DNA of 64,000 nt from Ophiura sarsii (lineage: Eukaryota; Echinodermata; Ophiuroidea; Amphilepidida; Ophiuridae), in the NCBI GenBank assembly GCA_035610835.1, contig CM069448.1, positions 1,612,001 through 1,676,000 on the forward strand, read 5' to 3'. Under the pieces are notes generated by a model. That model made no database searches and had not been told where the DNA came from. It was given only the letters and a program-made list of their open reading frames with translations. This document shows, piece after piece, positions 9,834 to 21,429 of this stretch. The translations under genes were made by a program, and so were the position numbers. Positions within the stretch are counted from its first letter, which is position 1. Every line of letters starts with the position of its first letter.

Positions 9834-12339
9834 TCAGTTTAGGGGCGGAAGGCTTCCATTGGATTGGTCGGTCTCATCATCATTCATCGCAGACATAGCC
9901 TCTGCATTTTCCATGTCTGCCTCTGCATTTTCATCTGCACTGTCAGCTGAGTAAAATAAAACACAAATATAATAATAACTGTATCAAATTGAAATGTATA
10001 ATTAATTTGAATATAGTTTTCAGGTCCAATGGACACTCTAACAAAAGAGGCACTGGTCTCACCAACTTATCTGAATCCTCATTTCGAAGTCAAGATATGC
10101 TCAACTTTCTTAGCTCTACATCTGGAAGCTCTTCAACCATCTATTGTTGTATTGCGTTGGATAAAATAATTATGGGGAATCGCCAAACATCGCAACTTGA
10201 TAAGAAACATGCTTATTCAGTACAAGTGATCAGATAATCAGAATTTACCATCAGGTAGTGTACCACATGTTTCAAACAGATATTTCAAACATGAGTTCTA
10301 TTTTCAATTTCACAAGAATAGGATCAATATAAGGTTTGAAGCTGAATGGAAGGAAGAATACAGCATGCAGTAGGACAGGGAGTGGTCTCAAGTTCTTAAT
10401 CAGATTGTATATGACTTTTTAATTTAATTTTGTTATGATACCACAGACAAATTTTTAATTCTGAAATATCACATCTTTTTAATTAACTTGAAATTTGTTT
10501 ATCATGGGTGTGGAATAGAATGTTTACACATTTAGTATTCTGTTCCAATTGTTTTATAAAAACCCCAAAATAATTACCTTGTTTGGCAGAGACTTTCCTT
10601 TTCTCTCTGTCTTTCCTTCCTCCCGATCTATCTGCTGCATACTTCAACCAGCTTTTGATGTAGTTGCCTGCAGAGGTATCGTCGGAGCTATTCCATACCT
10701 TTCTTGAGGCACCTAAAAAAATAAGACAGACAGTAAATCATTAAAACTACTGAGGAACTGTGATGCTCAAAGTATGTGCAAAATGAGAATACATCTTTTA
10801 TGTTAACCCTTACCCCCTGAATGTTAAATAATGCCAATCTTAAGTCCCTCTCCAAGTGCCTGTGCCGCCGGTTTTTGATGACGTAGTCAACGGAGCCTAT
10901 AATAGTAAGCGCAGACTGCGCGAATGAGTAGCTGAGGACCGTGGCTTAGTGGGTGGAACAGAGGATCCCCGGATCAAATAACGGCAGGTTTCCCTTGAGA
11001 TTTAGTTGGTGTTTTTTCCTCGAAAATTGTGATCCCGGTTTAAAACCCTAAACCGGGGTTAGGGATATCTATAAAGATAAATAAACAAATATTTGTCATA
11101 AAGCATGGTCAGAAGTAACAAGAAAGAGACAATGCAGGCTTCACTAACAATTATCACCAGTGTTGTAGCCAAGTGCACCCTAAGTACTTGTTTCTCGAGT
11201 CCCAATTCTTACTGTCCGAGTCCAATACCAAGTTGGGGACCGAGTCCTCATATATTTTAAGTTCTGATAATATTTCATATCATATATTTTGCTCTCTACA
11301 GGCCACGCAAACATACTACTTTTTACCCCTGTTTTATATTCATGGACACATTTGGATACCATTTTGAATCAACGGTGTAGTGAGGATTTTGATGCTCGAC
11401 TCGGATATGTGGTCAGCAATTGAAAAAAGTGTTATACATTGAGAAATGTCAAACTTAAGAACAAAGTTAAGTTGTGATCAGGGTTGTAGCCAGAGCCTTT
11501 TGAGTGCCAGGCGCAATATTTCGCTATTTGGTTACACAATTCTTGCGGCTCAGGGGCCGGGATGTTTTTAGGCCTTTTTAATGCACTTTGAGGGTTCCTG
11601 CCACATAATGTCTTGTTTTATGAGGTAGTTTAATGATTTTATCCACAAATTGTTAAAAAAATATTATTATTATTATTTGTTTTTAGAGTGCCGGGCGGCC
11701 AGCCCAATTCCAGGCCCGGCGCCGCCTGGCGTAACTACAACCCTGGTTGTGATAATCTAACAGATTCTACTCTGTGGAGTAAGAGTGAGGAGACTGAGCT
11801 GCTCTTTGAAGCTAAAAATTGCTAATGAAAGATCATTTTTGTTGAAAACACAGACAAAGAACATTTTCCTCGTAAAAATATCCTTAATTGTATATTCTCA
11901 TTTTTGCACACAATTTTAAGTCTCTTTACATTATAGGATTTCTATGATTTCGGCTTCTTATATTTTCAACAGTCAGAGGTATTTATTATGTTTTATGACA
12001 ATATTTCTCAAGAACTGAAGATAAGGATGATGACATTTTAAATTCTTATAAATTATGCCAATACTGGCCTTTGGACTGAGGTAAAATTCCTAAGTTCTCA
12101 GTGTTTGAGCCCTCCTCCGTGTTCAAGTCCTTCAAGGGGACTCGAGACCGAGACCGGACTCGAGTACTACAACACGGATTATAAGTAAGTTACTGATCCC
12201 TACATAACAGAAAAATGACCAACAATGATAAATTACTTACGGCAAACAACACCACTTGTGAACTGGCCAAGCCAGTTTTGGCTCCCCTGCCCTTCCAATT
12301 ACACAGTCTGGCGAAGTCGTCCGTCATCAGTTCAGCCAT
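9834..12339 (-). CDS. Unrecognised spliced gene carried by the 9.6-kb transposon
   Basis: The minus-strand terminal exon is 9834-9946 (stop TGA at 9836-9834; acceptor ...TTTACTCAG). It encodes an acidic tail rich in Asp, Glu, Ala and Asn (DENAEADMENAEAM). The exon before it, 10578-10712 (acceptor TTTTTTAG, donor GTAATT), joins in phase 1 and encodes NYIKSWLKYAADR followed by a basic stretch RKDREKRK. A likely first coding exon, 12241-12339, starts MAELMTDDFARLCNWKGRG and ends at GTAAGT. Its phase (0) does not match the next exon (which needs 1), so at least one exon is missing or the start exon is wrong. Another exon-like piece, 14842-14887, is open and bounded by AG and GTAAGT. The W/K-rich blocks suggest a small nucleic-acid-binding protein; its position suggests an accessory transposon protein or captured host gene. 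Family not recognised. Confidence 0.5.
11479..11745. mobile_element. hAT-like MITE with 8-bp target duplication
   Basis: The ends CAGGGTTGTAG (left) and CTACAACCCTG-like (right) are inverted, and GTTGTGAT is duplicated at 11471-11478 and 11746-11753. An 8-bp duplication with CAG...CTG ends is the hallmark of hAT elements. At 267 bp it is non-autonomous. It lies within or next to an older inverted-repeat element spanning about 11160-12175, whose ends read TGTTGTAG and CTACAACA. Confidence 0.75.
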
Positions 12340-13091
12340 TATCCTCACAACTAACTACCTGCTGCTCTGATTGTCCCCCCAGACGGTTCAGCCATTTGAT
12401 CTGCGAAGTAGGTAAAAAATCGGTGTTATTTCATTATTATGAGATGCATTAATTATGAGATGCATATAATCCAAAGAGAATTGTGAAACCATACCTATCA
12501 ACTTGAATTAAACAACTGGTGCTCCTCATTTTCTTGGTTCTCAAAGCTCTGATCAGTTCTACAATTTGCATCAACACGAGGAAGTGTCACACGGACACGG
12601 TGTTCAGTATAAAATACCATTTGGTCACATATTTATCACAGCTATAAATAACCTGAATGTCCCTTTGTACATTTTACAAAAGCTCTGGCTGGTGTGTCAC
12701 AGTTCATATTCTTGAATTTCACCTGCATTGTCTTGCCATTGAACTTAAAGGTTGTTCCTACATGTATGGCTAATTTTTTTTGACCCCCTAGCAAAATACA
12801 AAGAAAATGTATCTATGCAAAAATGATTAATTAATTTTTACAAGAAAAGTATAAATACTACAAAGCTGAAATTTTGGGAGCTTGTTATTGAATTAAGTTT
12901 TTAGAAAGTTTCCTGTTCTGCGGGAGGCTGTAAGACATAATAAATTATAAAAAAAATTATAAAAAAAATATTAGGCTAATTAATGCACTTAATTATTTTT
13001 TTCAAGTTCATGCACTTTACTAAATGTAATGCCACTTGGTGTATACGTTGGCTATACAACTCTCTTTAATTCCTGTGCTGCAGGAATCTAA

Positions 13092-13431
13092 GGCGCATGT
13101 AAGTCGATATCGAGTTTCCTGTTACCTGCCCGCATCACTTTTTTTCACCCGCGTCAAAATTTCAAGATTTCCCCAAAAAATCATTATTTATTTTTAAACA
13201 CAATTGTTGCCAGTTTTATTAATTTGAACACATTTTTCACTTTCTTAAAATATGAATTTTGAGAACTACATGTAGGCTCATAAGCAAGGCTTTTTAAATC
13301 GTAAACCTACCTTCCGTGAACATTATTTTGATGCATTATACGTTTTTATATTTATTTAAATGAGCACCGTATCGCCTCATCACTTTGAGAAAAAAAGTAA
13401 CAGGAAATTCGCAATTGACTTTCATGCGCCT
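13092..13431. mobile_element. Fold-back element, GAGTTTCCTG family
   Basis: Left arm AGGCGCATGTAAGTCGATAT, then GAGTTTCCTGTTAC; right arm GTAACAGGAAATTCGCAATT, then GACTTTCATGCGCC. The arms are imperfect inverted repeats of about 40 bp around a 260-bp AT-rich centre. A second copy lies near 61340-61645, and the element at 25615-26023 shares the same core. A wider inverted repeat (GACCCCCTAGCAAAAT near 12780 and its complement near 13490) encloses this copy. Confidence 0.6.
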
Positions 13432-13854
13432 AATGGAGTTTTGAATAAAAAATTAGAGCACTTTAAACAAAAAACTACATTTGTATAGAAATTTTACCTA
13501 GGGAGTCAAAAAACCAACATAAAACAAAAGAAAATAGACTGCCCTCTGTTGGCCGAAAAACAGTACAAAACAAAAGAATTCAAAATGACTTAAAATGGTT
13601 TTTTTACAATAAAATTGTCATCTAGAAAACCGTACCTCCAATCAATCTTAAAAATTAGCCATATGAACTTGACCTGAACAACCATTGCTCAAATTTAGAT
13701 TTCAACTCATCCACAAATTCTTGTAAAAAATTATTAGCACTGCTGGTTTTGAATCCCCTAAAAAAGCCCAATTGTAAATGGTGTTGTTGAAAAAGTCCCG
13801 GTGGTTTCAGTCAACATTAACTTTGGGTACGCATGATCGTTCCAAAAATCGCGA

Positions 13855-14225
13855 AAAAGGGTGGGTTTTCTGTACAATGTCCGCGATTTTCACAAATTAG
13901 GGGTGTTTTTTGAAGCTACAAAAAAGTATGTCCGCGATTTCAAAAAATAAGGGGTCATTTTGGAAGCTATGTCCGCGATTTCAAAACATTAGGGGTGTTT
14001 TTGGAGAGGCTATGTCTGCGAAGAAGTAAAAAGGGGTATTTTGAACCATATGTGTCCTCGTTTTTGCGCAAATAGGGGGACTATATAGAAAGTTTCCTTG
14101 AAATGGTGAAAAAAGGGGGATTATTTTCAGTCAAAATGTTCTCGTTTTTGTGCGAAAAGGGGGTCAAATTAGCAAAATTGTCCGCGAAACGCTGTCAAAT
14201 AGGGGGTATTTCAAGATCCTGGAAC
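13855..14225. repeat. Tandem repeat with TGTCCGCGATTTC core
   Basis: Three to four units of about 50 bp read GGGGTGTTTTTGGAAGCTAT then GTCCGCGATTTCAAAA. The array is bounded by GATCGTTCCA near 13828 and its complement TGGAACGATCA near 14220, so it is probably the interior of an old transposon. A relative of the right end occurs near 48200-48260. Confidence 0.55.
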
Positions 14226-15414
14226 GATCATGTGTTACCCCTCTGAATACGAAGAGAGAACACTGGGGGAAAAGTACAGTCTTTGTCCTCAATTCTGCCT
14301 AGTATGGGCCAAAACAGTAAGCCCTTTCTCTTTAATAAAGGCAACCCATCAATAAATGCTTGGAGATACAGCTCATAACAATCAAGAAGACTAGGACTAG
14401 GAGGGTAAGCTTCAAATACCCTAGGCCACTTCCTCACTCTAGTTAGTAGTACATACACTGTGCAAATAATGCACTGTGACTGTGCAACTATTAAACTGCA
14501 AGTGTATGATGAAATTATGAATGGGTCGTTCTTTAAAAGTCCCCATTGAAGACATGCAGTGGTAGGGTATACTAAAGGAACTCCCAAACATGAAAAATAG
14601 TGAATTTATTACGCATTTTGTCTTGGTGGCCATATTTGCCAATTTACTCGGTGGGACAATTTGGCCACCTGCTACTGCTAGATAGATTGTTACATGGTCG
14701 AGAGAGAGGCTACGGTAGTCGGCAGTTTCTCTGCTGGCGATTCTACGCAGATGATCCGATTGTTAATGTTATATTGTTTTGTTCTTGATTTTCACAATAG
14801 GCCTACTCGCCATTTCAAAATACAAATAATTATGAACTTACCTCTATAAATCCCGTGTGAGTTTTTGTCGTGGGTATCAGGTGGTGACTAAAAGCAGAGA
14901 CTATTATTAATGATTACGTTGTTTTTAAGTGCATATTTATATTCACAAACTTAAATATAGTTTTCGATGTTATTTATTTAAAATAACATAAAAATATTAC
15001 TACTAAATTTTAAAAATAAACATATTTTATTTGTTTCTTATTTTTATTAATGTATATTAAATGTTAAACATGTTTGAAGCTTTTTACATTTTGGAATGTA
15101 GAACTTTTAATAAAAAGTGTTATACCAAACATACAATACGAAACCCACCAATAGAGGGCGTACACCTATCTCCACCAGTCCCCCAACGTCGGCCTCATTA
15201 TCTTTTGTGCGCATGCGACCGTGCGCCATGTTAAGAGACTGGAGGATTCATCCTAACTTATTAACGGCAGCCTGGTCATGCGATGGTTTCCAGTTTTTAA
15301 TACGATTTATTCCACTAAAATACATTACTGGGTTCCAAATTTTACGAAAGCAAGCTCCTGAAAACTCGAGCTCAAGGACAAATATTCGAAGTACGGTCGT
15401 AATGAAATCGTCGG
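14226..15414. other. Right interior of the 9.6-kb element
   Basis: Contains the candidate 46-bp minus-strand exon 14842-14887 and a moderately GC-rich patch at 14640-14760. Several 60-120 residue open frames overlap on both strands without family motifs, so I annotate none of them. Confidence 0.3.
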
Positions 15415-15597
15415 GCCAACGCTGGCCCGCCGACCGTTTGCCTACCGACCATTTACCAACGCCATGTTGACGTTCATTTGGCAACCAATACCCGACATAA
15501 AATCCTGTTAACACTCAACGTTGGCTAGACGTTGGCTAGACGTTGGCTTTCCGACCGCGACCTTGCCGACCATTGCCAACGTTGACACAACGTAGTC
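15415..15597. repeat. Right subterminal repeat array
   Basis: GCCAACGCTGGCCCGCCGAC, ACGTTGGCTAGACGTTGGC and CCAACGTTGACACAACG cluster just inside the right terminal inverted repeat. They share the AACGTTGG core of the left array, which supports treating both ends as one transposon. Confidence 0.65.
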
Positions 15598-15611
15598 TTG
15601 CTATCTGGGTC

Positions 15612-17300
15612 CGGTCATACTTAGGGAACAGTTCCATTTGTACGCGATAAAAATTGCGAGAATGTTCCGCGACCCGATGAGTTTTTTATCAGGCCCCGAT
15701 GAGATTTTTATCGCGAACAGTTGCGAGTAGCAAAGGATTATTTATCGCGAAGCGTATTACCGCTTGTTTAAATATAACGAAAGATAAGTGGTCGGTATGT
15801 AAATAGAGCTTCGGGTTATTTATTCTAGTTGTAAGGTACAAATTCAGCATTTCATGATTTTAGAGATAATGTTATTGATTATGGATGTTTAACGTAAATT
15901 GTATTATCCTCGTGTATTTGCTAAACAATGTCCCGCTCTATTTGCTAAACATACCCCAGGGATTAGCAGGGGCCTCGTATCGGGCCCCGATGGCTATTTT
16001 ATCGGGGCCTGATGACTATTTTATCGCGAATCAACTTGAAAAACATCGCGTCCAAAACATATCAGGCCCCGATACAGTCGCGATAAATTTATCGCGTACA
16101 AATGGAACTGTTCCCTTAACCGATCGTAGTTTTCGCATGTGTGTTGATAGCCATATGTCTAATGTTTTCTACCTCAAATGTGGGGTTCCGCAGGGTTCAA
16201 TCATTGGTCCCAAGGCCTTTACCATGTACACCCAGGAAGTTGCCGCCATCATACGCCGCCACAAGTTGCAGTTCCATATCTATGCTGACGACACACAACT
16301 TTATCTAACGTTCAATCCCAAAATTCCAGGTGACTGTGCCTGTGCTTGCTTCAAGCTATCTGCGTGCATAAACGAAATTCATTCTTGGATGACCGCAAAT
16401 ATGCTTAAGCTCAATGAGACCAAGACTGAGTTCTTTATTGCTAGCACTCGGATGAACCTGTCTAGATTACGTGACACTACTCTTATTGTTGGTTCGGAAG
16501 AAATATCCCCATCCTCTACAATTAAAAACTTGGGTGTCACCCTTGATTCTTCCATGACCATGTCATCTTATGTCACTGCTATTTGTCGCACCATCAACAT
16601 GATCAATTTCGGGTTATGGAACATATCCAGAATACGTAGATTTATTGACACTGACACTTGCAATCACACAATGCGTGCCCTTGTTCTTTCAAAACTTGAT
16701 TATGCCCTGCAATTCCCTTCTTTCTGGATGTAGTAGTGCTGACAAGTCTCGCTTGCAGCGGCTTCAAAACAAGGCTGCGCGCATCATTTTAAAAGTCAAT
16801 CGACGTCACTCATCTGCTCCACTACTTCATCATGTTCATTCTCTGCACTGGCTACCAGTTGATAAAAGAATCAAATTCAAAACCCTTCTGTACGTCTATA
16901 AATCCATCACTGGTTCTGCCCCCATATACATATATCTGAGTATATTTCCATCTATGTTCCATCTAGACAAGGTCTACGATCTGCCATTGACAAAACCCGT
17001 CTTGCTGTGCCAGCCAGCTATAAACGCATTGGAGCCAACTCATTTGCTGTGGTTGGCCCAACACTATGGAATAGCACCCCATCTACATTAAGATCCAGCA
17101 ACAGTATCATAACCTTCAAACATAATCTCAAGACTCATTTGTTTAGTAACTGATTGTCTGTACATTTTAGGCTTTCTCATTCTTTCCATTCACTTTTGTA
17201 TGTTGCCTGATGGGGTAAATTGTATTGTTTTCTGTTTTATCTTTTGCTAAGCGCTGTGATCATTTTTGGAACAGCGCTATATAAGCAACGCTATTATTAT
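15612..17300 (+). pseudogene. CR1/L2-like LINE, 3' fragment: RT C-half, thumb and 3' end
   Basis: The RT frame resumes at 15612-15623 (residues RSYL), is broken by a 492-bp element, and continues from 16116 as TDRSF. RT motifs follow: GVPQGSIIGPKAFTMY and the catalytic box FHIYADDTQLYL, then LKLNETKTEFF and NLGVTLDSSM. A frameshift near 16700 leads into RLQNKAARIIL and LHWLPVDKRIKFKTLLYVYK, then another shift into VVGPTLWNSTPSTLRS and FKHNLKTHLF at the C-terminus. The 3' end is GGAACAGCGCTATATAAGC followed by ATT repeats. The order and wording match the CR1/L2 group. Two frameshifts and two insertions make it inactive. Confidence 0.87.
15624..16115. mobile_element. Harbinger-like MITE inserted in the LINE
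   Basis: GGGAACAGTTCCATTTGTAC at 15624 is inverted at the right end (16115) over about 28 bp, with TTA duplicated at 15621-15623 and 16116-16118. A TWA target duplication with GGG-starting ends is the signature of PIF/Harbinger elements. Internally, ATCAGGCCCCGATGAG-type and TTTATCGCGA motifs recur in both orientations. Removing the element with one TTA restores RT residues SYL-TDR. Confidence 0.82.
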
Positions 17301-18497
17301 TACTAGATGCATGCTCTAACCAATTAGCCCTACTTAATTAGTTCTTGTTAGCCTAATTACCTACATACAGTACTTGCATAGTTTGAATGGTGACTGTGGG
17401 TAAAATTAAATTAAAATAAACTCCGGTTTTAGTTGTATATAAACCCTTCGAAATAACGATATCATGCGGCTACATGTCAGGGGTGTAAAATGCCATCACC
17501 CATGTATAGATCAGAACAATTATTTGACTTTCGCGCTTTACATTTTTAGAAATCCTATAAAAACCATCAAAAAGCTGGCAGGCACGTGGGTGGAATTGCG
17601 CAGTCCTCTAGACAGCTCTTAAACCGAACCTGGACACAAATCATATCCAAGAGTAGAAGAGAGGGAAGGGAGGGGATCACTATCTACATAAATGTTGGTT
17701 GTTATATACATAGTGTCACGCCTGGGTTTTAATACTTTTTGGCAAATGTGTTTTAAAATTACTATTCCAATATTTCTGACCTCAGCTCCATTTATTTGTG
17801 TATGAATATTATTGTATGTCACCCTGTATATTTTGATTTTCTTCCACATGCGCACCCTATATATTTATGCATGGTGTATTTTACTTGTCCAAAGCCCCAA
17901 GACAGGGAGTCAATTGACATGTGATGGCTCGTTAGGGTGCGCTCTATGCGTTGCTAAAATGCCCAGAGGATGTTCGACAGGTTTTGCCTCCCGGTTTTGC
18001 CTACAGCAGGAAGGTCTTGGGGGGGGGGGGGGGGGGGGTAGAAGAGGAAATTGACATGTGATATATGCGGGTAACAAGTGTTGCGGCAAATTACTAATTA
18101 AAATGTATTAAACAGCTAAAATAGAAATTAAAATCAATCAAGCAATAAATAAATAAATCAGTCAGGAGAAATAACTAGATAAACAAATAAATAATAAGCG
18201 CACAAAACAAACACCTACAGTTACATTGTGGAAGTACGCCCACAATCAGGGGCGTCTTATTCCGTCTTTAAATGGAGGTGCACGTGTGGGGGATGGTGAC
18301 TATTTTCAAAAGTGAAACCAAAGAGGGAGGCGAAATGTTATGATTGTGAGCTGTTTTATTATCATTATAATTAAATATTTTGATGTTATAATATTGAATT
18401 GAATCATTAGAATACTCAAGTGCAATAAAATGCAATGGATTAATATTTAATGGTGACATTCTGTGTTCAAAAAGACTTATGATTGCCACGCTACCTA
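17301..18497. other. Intergenic region with a G-tract and a mariner-type end
   Basis: A CACCCTGTAT mariner-type end lies near 17820, a long G-run at about 18020-18038 and an AAAT-rich stretch near 18130-18195. No gene is supported. Confidence 0.4.
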
Positions 18498-19427
18498 ACT
18501 TTATTATGACTTCTAATATTAGGGGAGTCAAACCTGCCCCTTTGTGGGTCTGTCCATTGCTCTATGCATCTTTTATGCTCTATGTAAATGTCTATGGGAC
18601 CTTTTGCCAAAATTTCACTTTTTTACATTCGTCTAGTGCTTAACCGGTTAATGACATACTATGCTTAAATCTATAAACTATGTATTAGCAATACTAATAT
18701 ATTTTATGGACCTGCATGACTCATATGAAATTTTTGCTTGGTTTTTGAGTTTCATGGATGAGAATGGAGTCATCTGTTTGTCCGATTTCCCATTGAAACG
18801 TACACAAAATCGTACTTTTTGAAAAATTTCAGTGCTGAAAATGCCTAAGTTTGAGATAATTGCTTAAACGGTTAACTTATGCCCTTGCAATCATTGCAAT
18901 CAAATTTATAACCATATTATAGGTACGAATAGGTTTTCTAGCATATGATATGACTCCTGTTCATAAAATGTATGGTTTTGGAGTACTAGAGACTGAAAAA
19001 ACATAATTTCATGAATTTTGAACCAAAAAAACCCCAATTTTGTCCAAATTTACGCATTAATCACGATACTTATTGAGCCACAATTTCACAATCCCATGTC
19101 CGATTTCAAAAAGTAAACCAGTTTTGGAGAGCATTTGATGAGCTCTTTAAAAAGAAACCAAAATTAAAGTGATAGAATGAATTTGAAATTTTGGTGTGAC
19201 CAGCCTACTAATAATATGTTTGCCACGCTACCGTTGGATAATAACAACATTTGTAATAATGATATCATAATCACCACTCCCGTTCCGTGACAATAGCATA
19301 ATCCAATTACAAGAAGCTAAGTTTGAACTTTGATCATAGAAGGTATGGAATTTGATGATTTGATTTTTTATTCTTTCTTTCTCTTCTTATTCCAGGCAAA
19401 CAAGTTAAACTTAACATCTCCTGAAGA

Positions 19428-21429
19428 ATGGCTTTTAAGCAAGGTAAAGCCAAGCCCAGTAGTCACTTGGTCCTTCGCTGCAAATATTGCACAAGAAGAT
19501 TTATTGGAGACAATGGAATGAGATTCATCTTACATGTACGCAATCATGAACGGACCATCACACCATTTTGGTACAAGAAAAAGTCTTCAGGAAACAAGAT
19601 GAAGTCTACACAGAGAGAAGAAACTAAGGCGTACTCTTCAAAGGCATTGTCTAATGGTAATTTGCTCCTCACTGGTATTGCACAAGGTGATTTGGAGCAT
19701 CTTTCAACAGTTGAAGGGAGCCAAAATACTGAGTCATCAAATACAGTACCTGTGGTGTCTTTGGAAAAACCATGTGCGAGTCTCAGACCAACATTAGACT
19801 TTTGTTTAGACACTGACAGTAGGGGAATAAGAGATGCAACCAATGGAACAACAAATGATGCCATCATAACTGTAGATCCAGCCAACCCTGGTGCTTCAGA
19901 TATAAACAAGAATAAAAGTAAGGAAGCGCGTAGATATTGCGTAAAAAACTGTGCAACAAAATCATCAGCGATACCACTAAGGAAGCGACATCATTGTCAG
20001 TATTGCTCCCGATGCTTTCCACAAAATAGCGGACTTGTTATTCACGAAAGAATTCATCGTGGAGATAGACCATTTCTTTGTACTCTATGCGATAAGAAAT
20101 TCTTCGATAGCAGTAATTTGATTAAGCATCATCGGATTCACACAGGTGATAACATTTTCAAATGTAAAGATTGTGGCAAGCGATTCTCTGACGGTAGTGA
20201 CTATAAGAAACACTGTGTCACTCATGGTGCTGCAAGCTACAAGTGCACATACTGCGACCGGAAATTCCACACAAATGCATTAAAATTGCTGCATGAACGG
20301 ATTCATACTGGCGAGAAACCGTATGTTTGTATTCTGTGGTAAAACCTTCACGAGAGCTGAGGACAGAATGCGGCATGAAAGGATACACACGGGCGACAAA
20401 CGATATAAGTGTCCGGTGGAAGGCTGCAAGGCAGCATTTATCACATCTTCTAGTCTTACCGTTCATAAGAGAACCCATCTAAAGGAGCGCAATTTTCCAT
20501 GCGACTCATGCCATCAGCGATTCAAAACTAAGATTCAGAAGACCAAACATACACGATCACAGCATGAAATGACGGAGGAAGACAGAAAGCGGTTCAAATG
20601 CAGCTATTGTGATAATATATACACAACAAGATCAGGCGCACAAGATCACGAAAGATCTCACACTGGTGAAATGCCTTATAGCTGTGCTAAGTGTGGGAGG
20701 AAATTTATGAGACTATCAAGTTTACGAAAACACAAAACCAGGCAGACATCATGCACCAAATATGGTACGAGACCAACTGTGCAGCCTATACTAACTGCGC
20801 TGACGAGACCATCTGCACAGACGAGACCAACTGCCCAGACGAGATCAACTGCCCAGATGATACCAATGGCGCATATGAGGCCGACTGCCCAGATGAGACC
20901 AACTGCCCAGATGAGACCAACTGCCCAGATGAGACCAACTGCCCAGACGAGACCAACTGCCCAGATGAGACCAACTGCACAGACGAGACCAACTGTGCAG
21001 ACAAGATCAACTGCCCAGATGATACCAATGGCGCATATGAGACCAACTGCCCAGATGATACCAACGGCGCAGATGAGACCAACTGAGCAGCCGATACTAA
21101 CTGTGCTGACGAGACCAACTGCCCAGACGAGATCAACTGCCCAGATGATACCAACTGCGCATATGAGTCCAACTGCGCAGATGAAACCAACTACACTGAT
21201 GAGACCAACTGCCCAAGTGATACCAACTGGGCAGACAAGACTAACTGCGCAGCCGAGACTAACTGTGCTGACGAGACCAACTGTGCAGACCAGACCAACT
21301 TCGCAGACAAGACCAACTGCCCAGATGAGACCAACTGCGCAAATGACACCAACTGCACATGATGGACATATTCTCAGCTCAAGGATGATTGCCAATTACA
21401 TGTATATTTTGAACAAAGGGATTGTGTAA
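19428..21429 (+). pseudogene. C2H2 zinc-finger gene, copy 1, frameshifted
   Basis: The start MAFKQGKAKPSS is the same as in copy 2. An intron acceptor (TTCTTATTCCAG, ending 19395) precedes it by 32 bp, so the 5' UTR is spliced. The first frame runs 304 codons to 20342. Near 20332, copy 2 reads TTTGTAAATTCTGTGG where this copy reads TTTGTATTCTGTGG: a 2-bp deletion that hits the first cysteines of the sixth finger. Sequence downstream stays open in another frame to 21429, with the remaining fingers and the repeat tail, so the lesion is recent. It could also be an assembly or sequencing error. A protein truncated after the fifth finger is possible. AATAAA lies at 21615-21620. Confidence 0.8.
20765..21365 (+). 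repeat. 18-bp coding minisatellite in zinc-finger copy 1
   Basis: Degenerate units of ATGAGACCAACTGCCCAG encode M-R-P-T-A-Q with changes to T, I, L and V. Four further units of the array are missing or altered compared with copy 2. The array contains few stops in several frames on both strands, which produces long spurious open frames rich in VSSGQL, AVGLI and DETNCP. Confidence 0.85.

Larger units (their letters stand above)
5979..15609. mobile_element. 9.6-kb DNA transposon with CCCAGATAGCAA termini
   Basis: The left end CCCAGATAGCAA (5979-5990) is reverse-complemented at 15598-15609. Flanking TC at 5977-5978 and 15610-15611 fits a 2-bp target-site duplication; a 3-bp duplication is possible if one C is reassigned. 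Both ends carry subterminal arrays built from AACGTTGG. Excision with one TC restores the interrupted RT frame, which is strong evidence for a single insertion. I find no recognisable transposase. A spliced minus-strand gene (9834-12339 or longer) and at least three smaller elements lie inside. A 2-bp duplication would fit animal EnSpm/CACTA-like or unclassified families, but I cannot assign the superfamily. Confidence 0.75.

Noticed and set aside
10931..11000. Possible tRNA-like A box (GTGGCTTAGTGGGTGG)
   Set aside because: No matching B box at the right spacing and no cloverleaf stems.
15885..16115. Start of a 282-residue frame leading into the reverse transcriptase
   Set aside because: The first part lies inside the Harbinger-like MITE. 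The true RT frame comes from upstream of both insertions.
20676..21395. Minus-strand 239-residue frame rich in AVGLI (and the 250-residue one at 24373-25125)
   Set aside because: Antisense of the 18-bp coding minisatellite of the zinc-finger genes. The sense frame continues from real fingers, so the antisense frame is a shadow.
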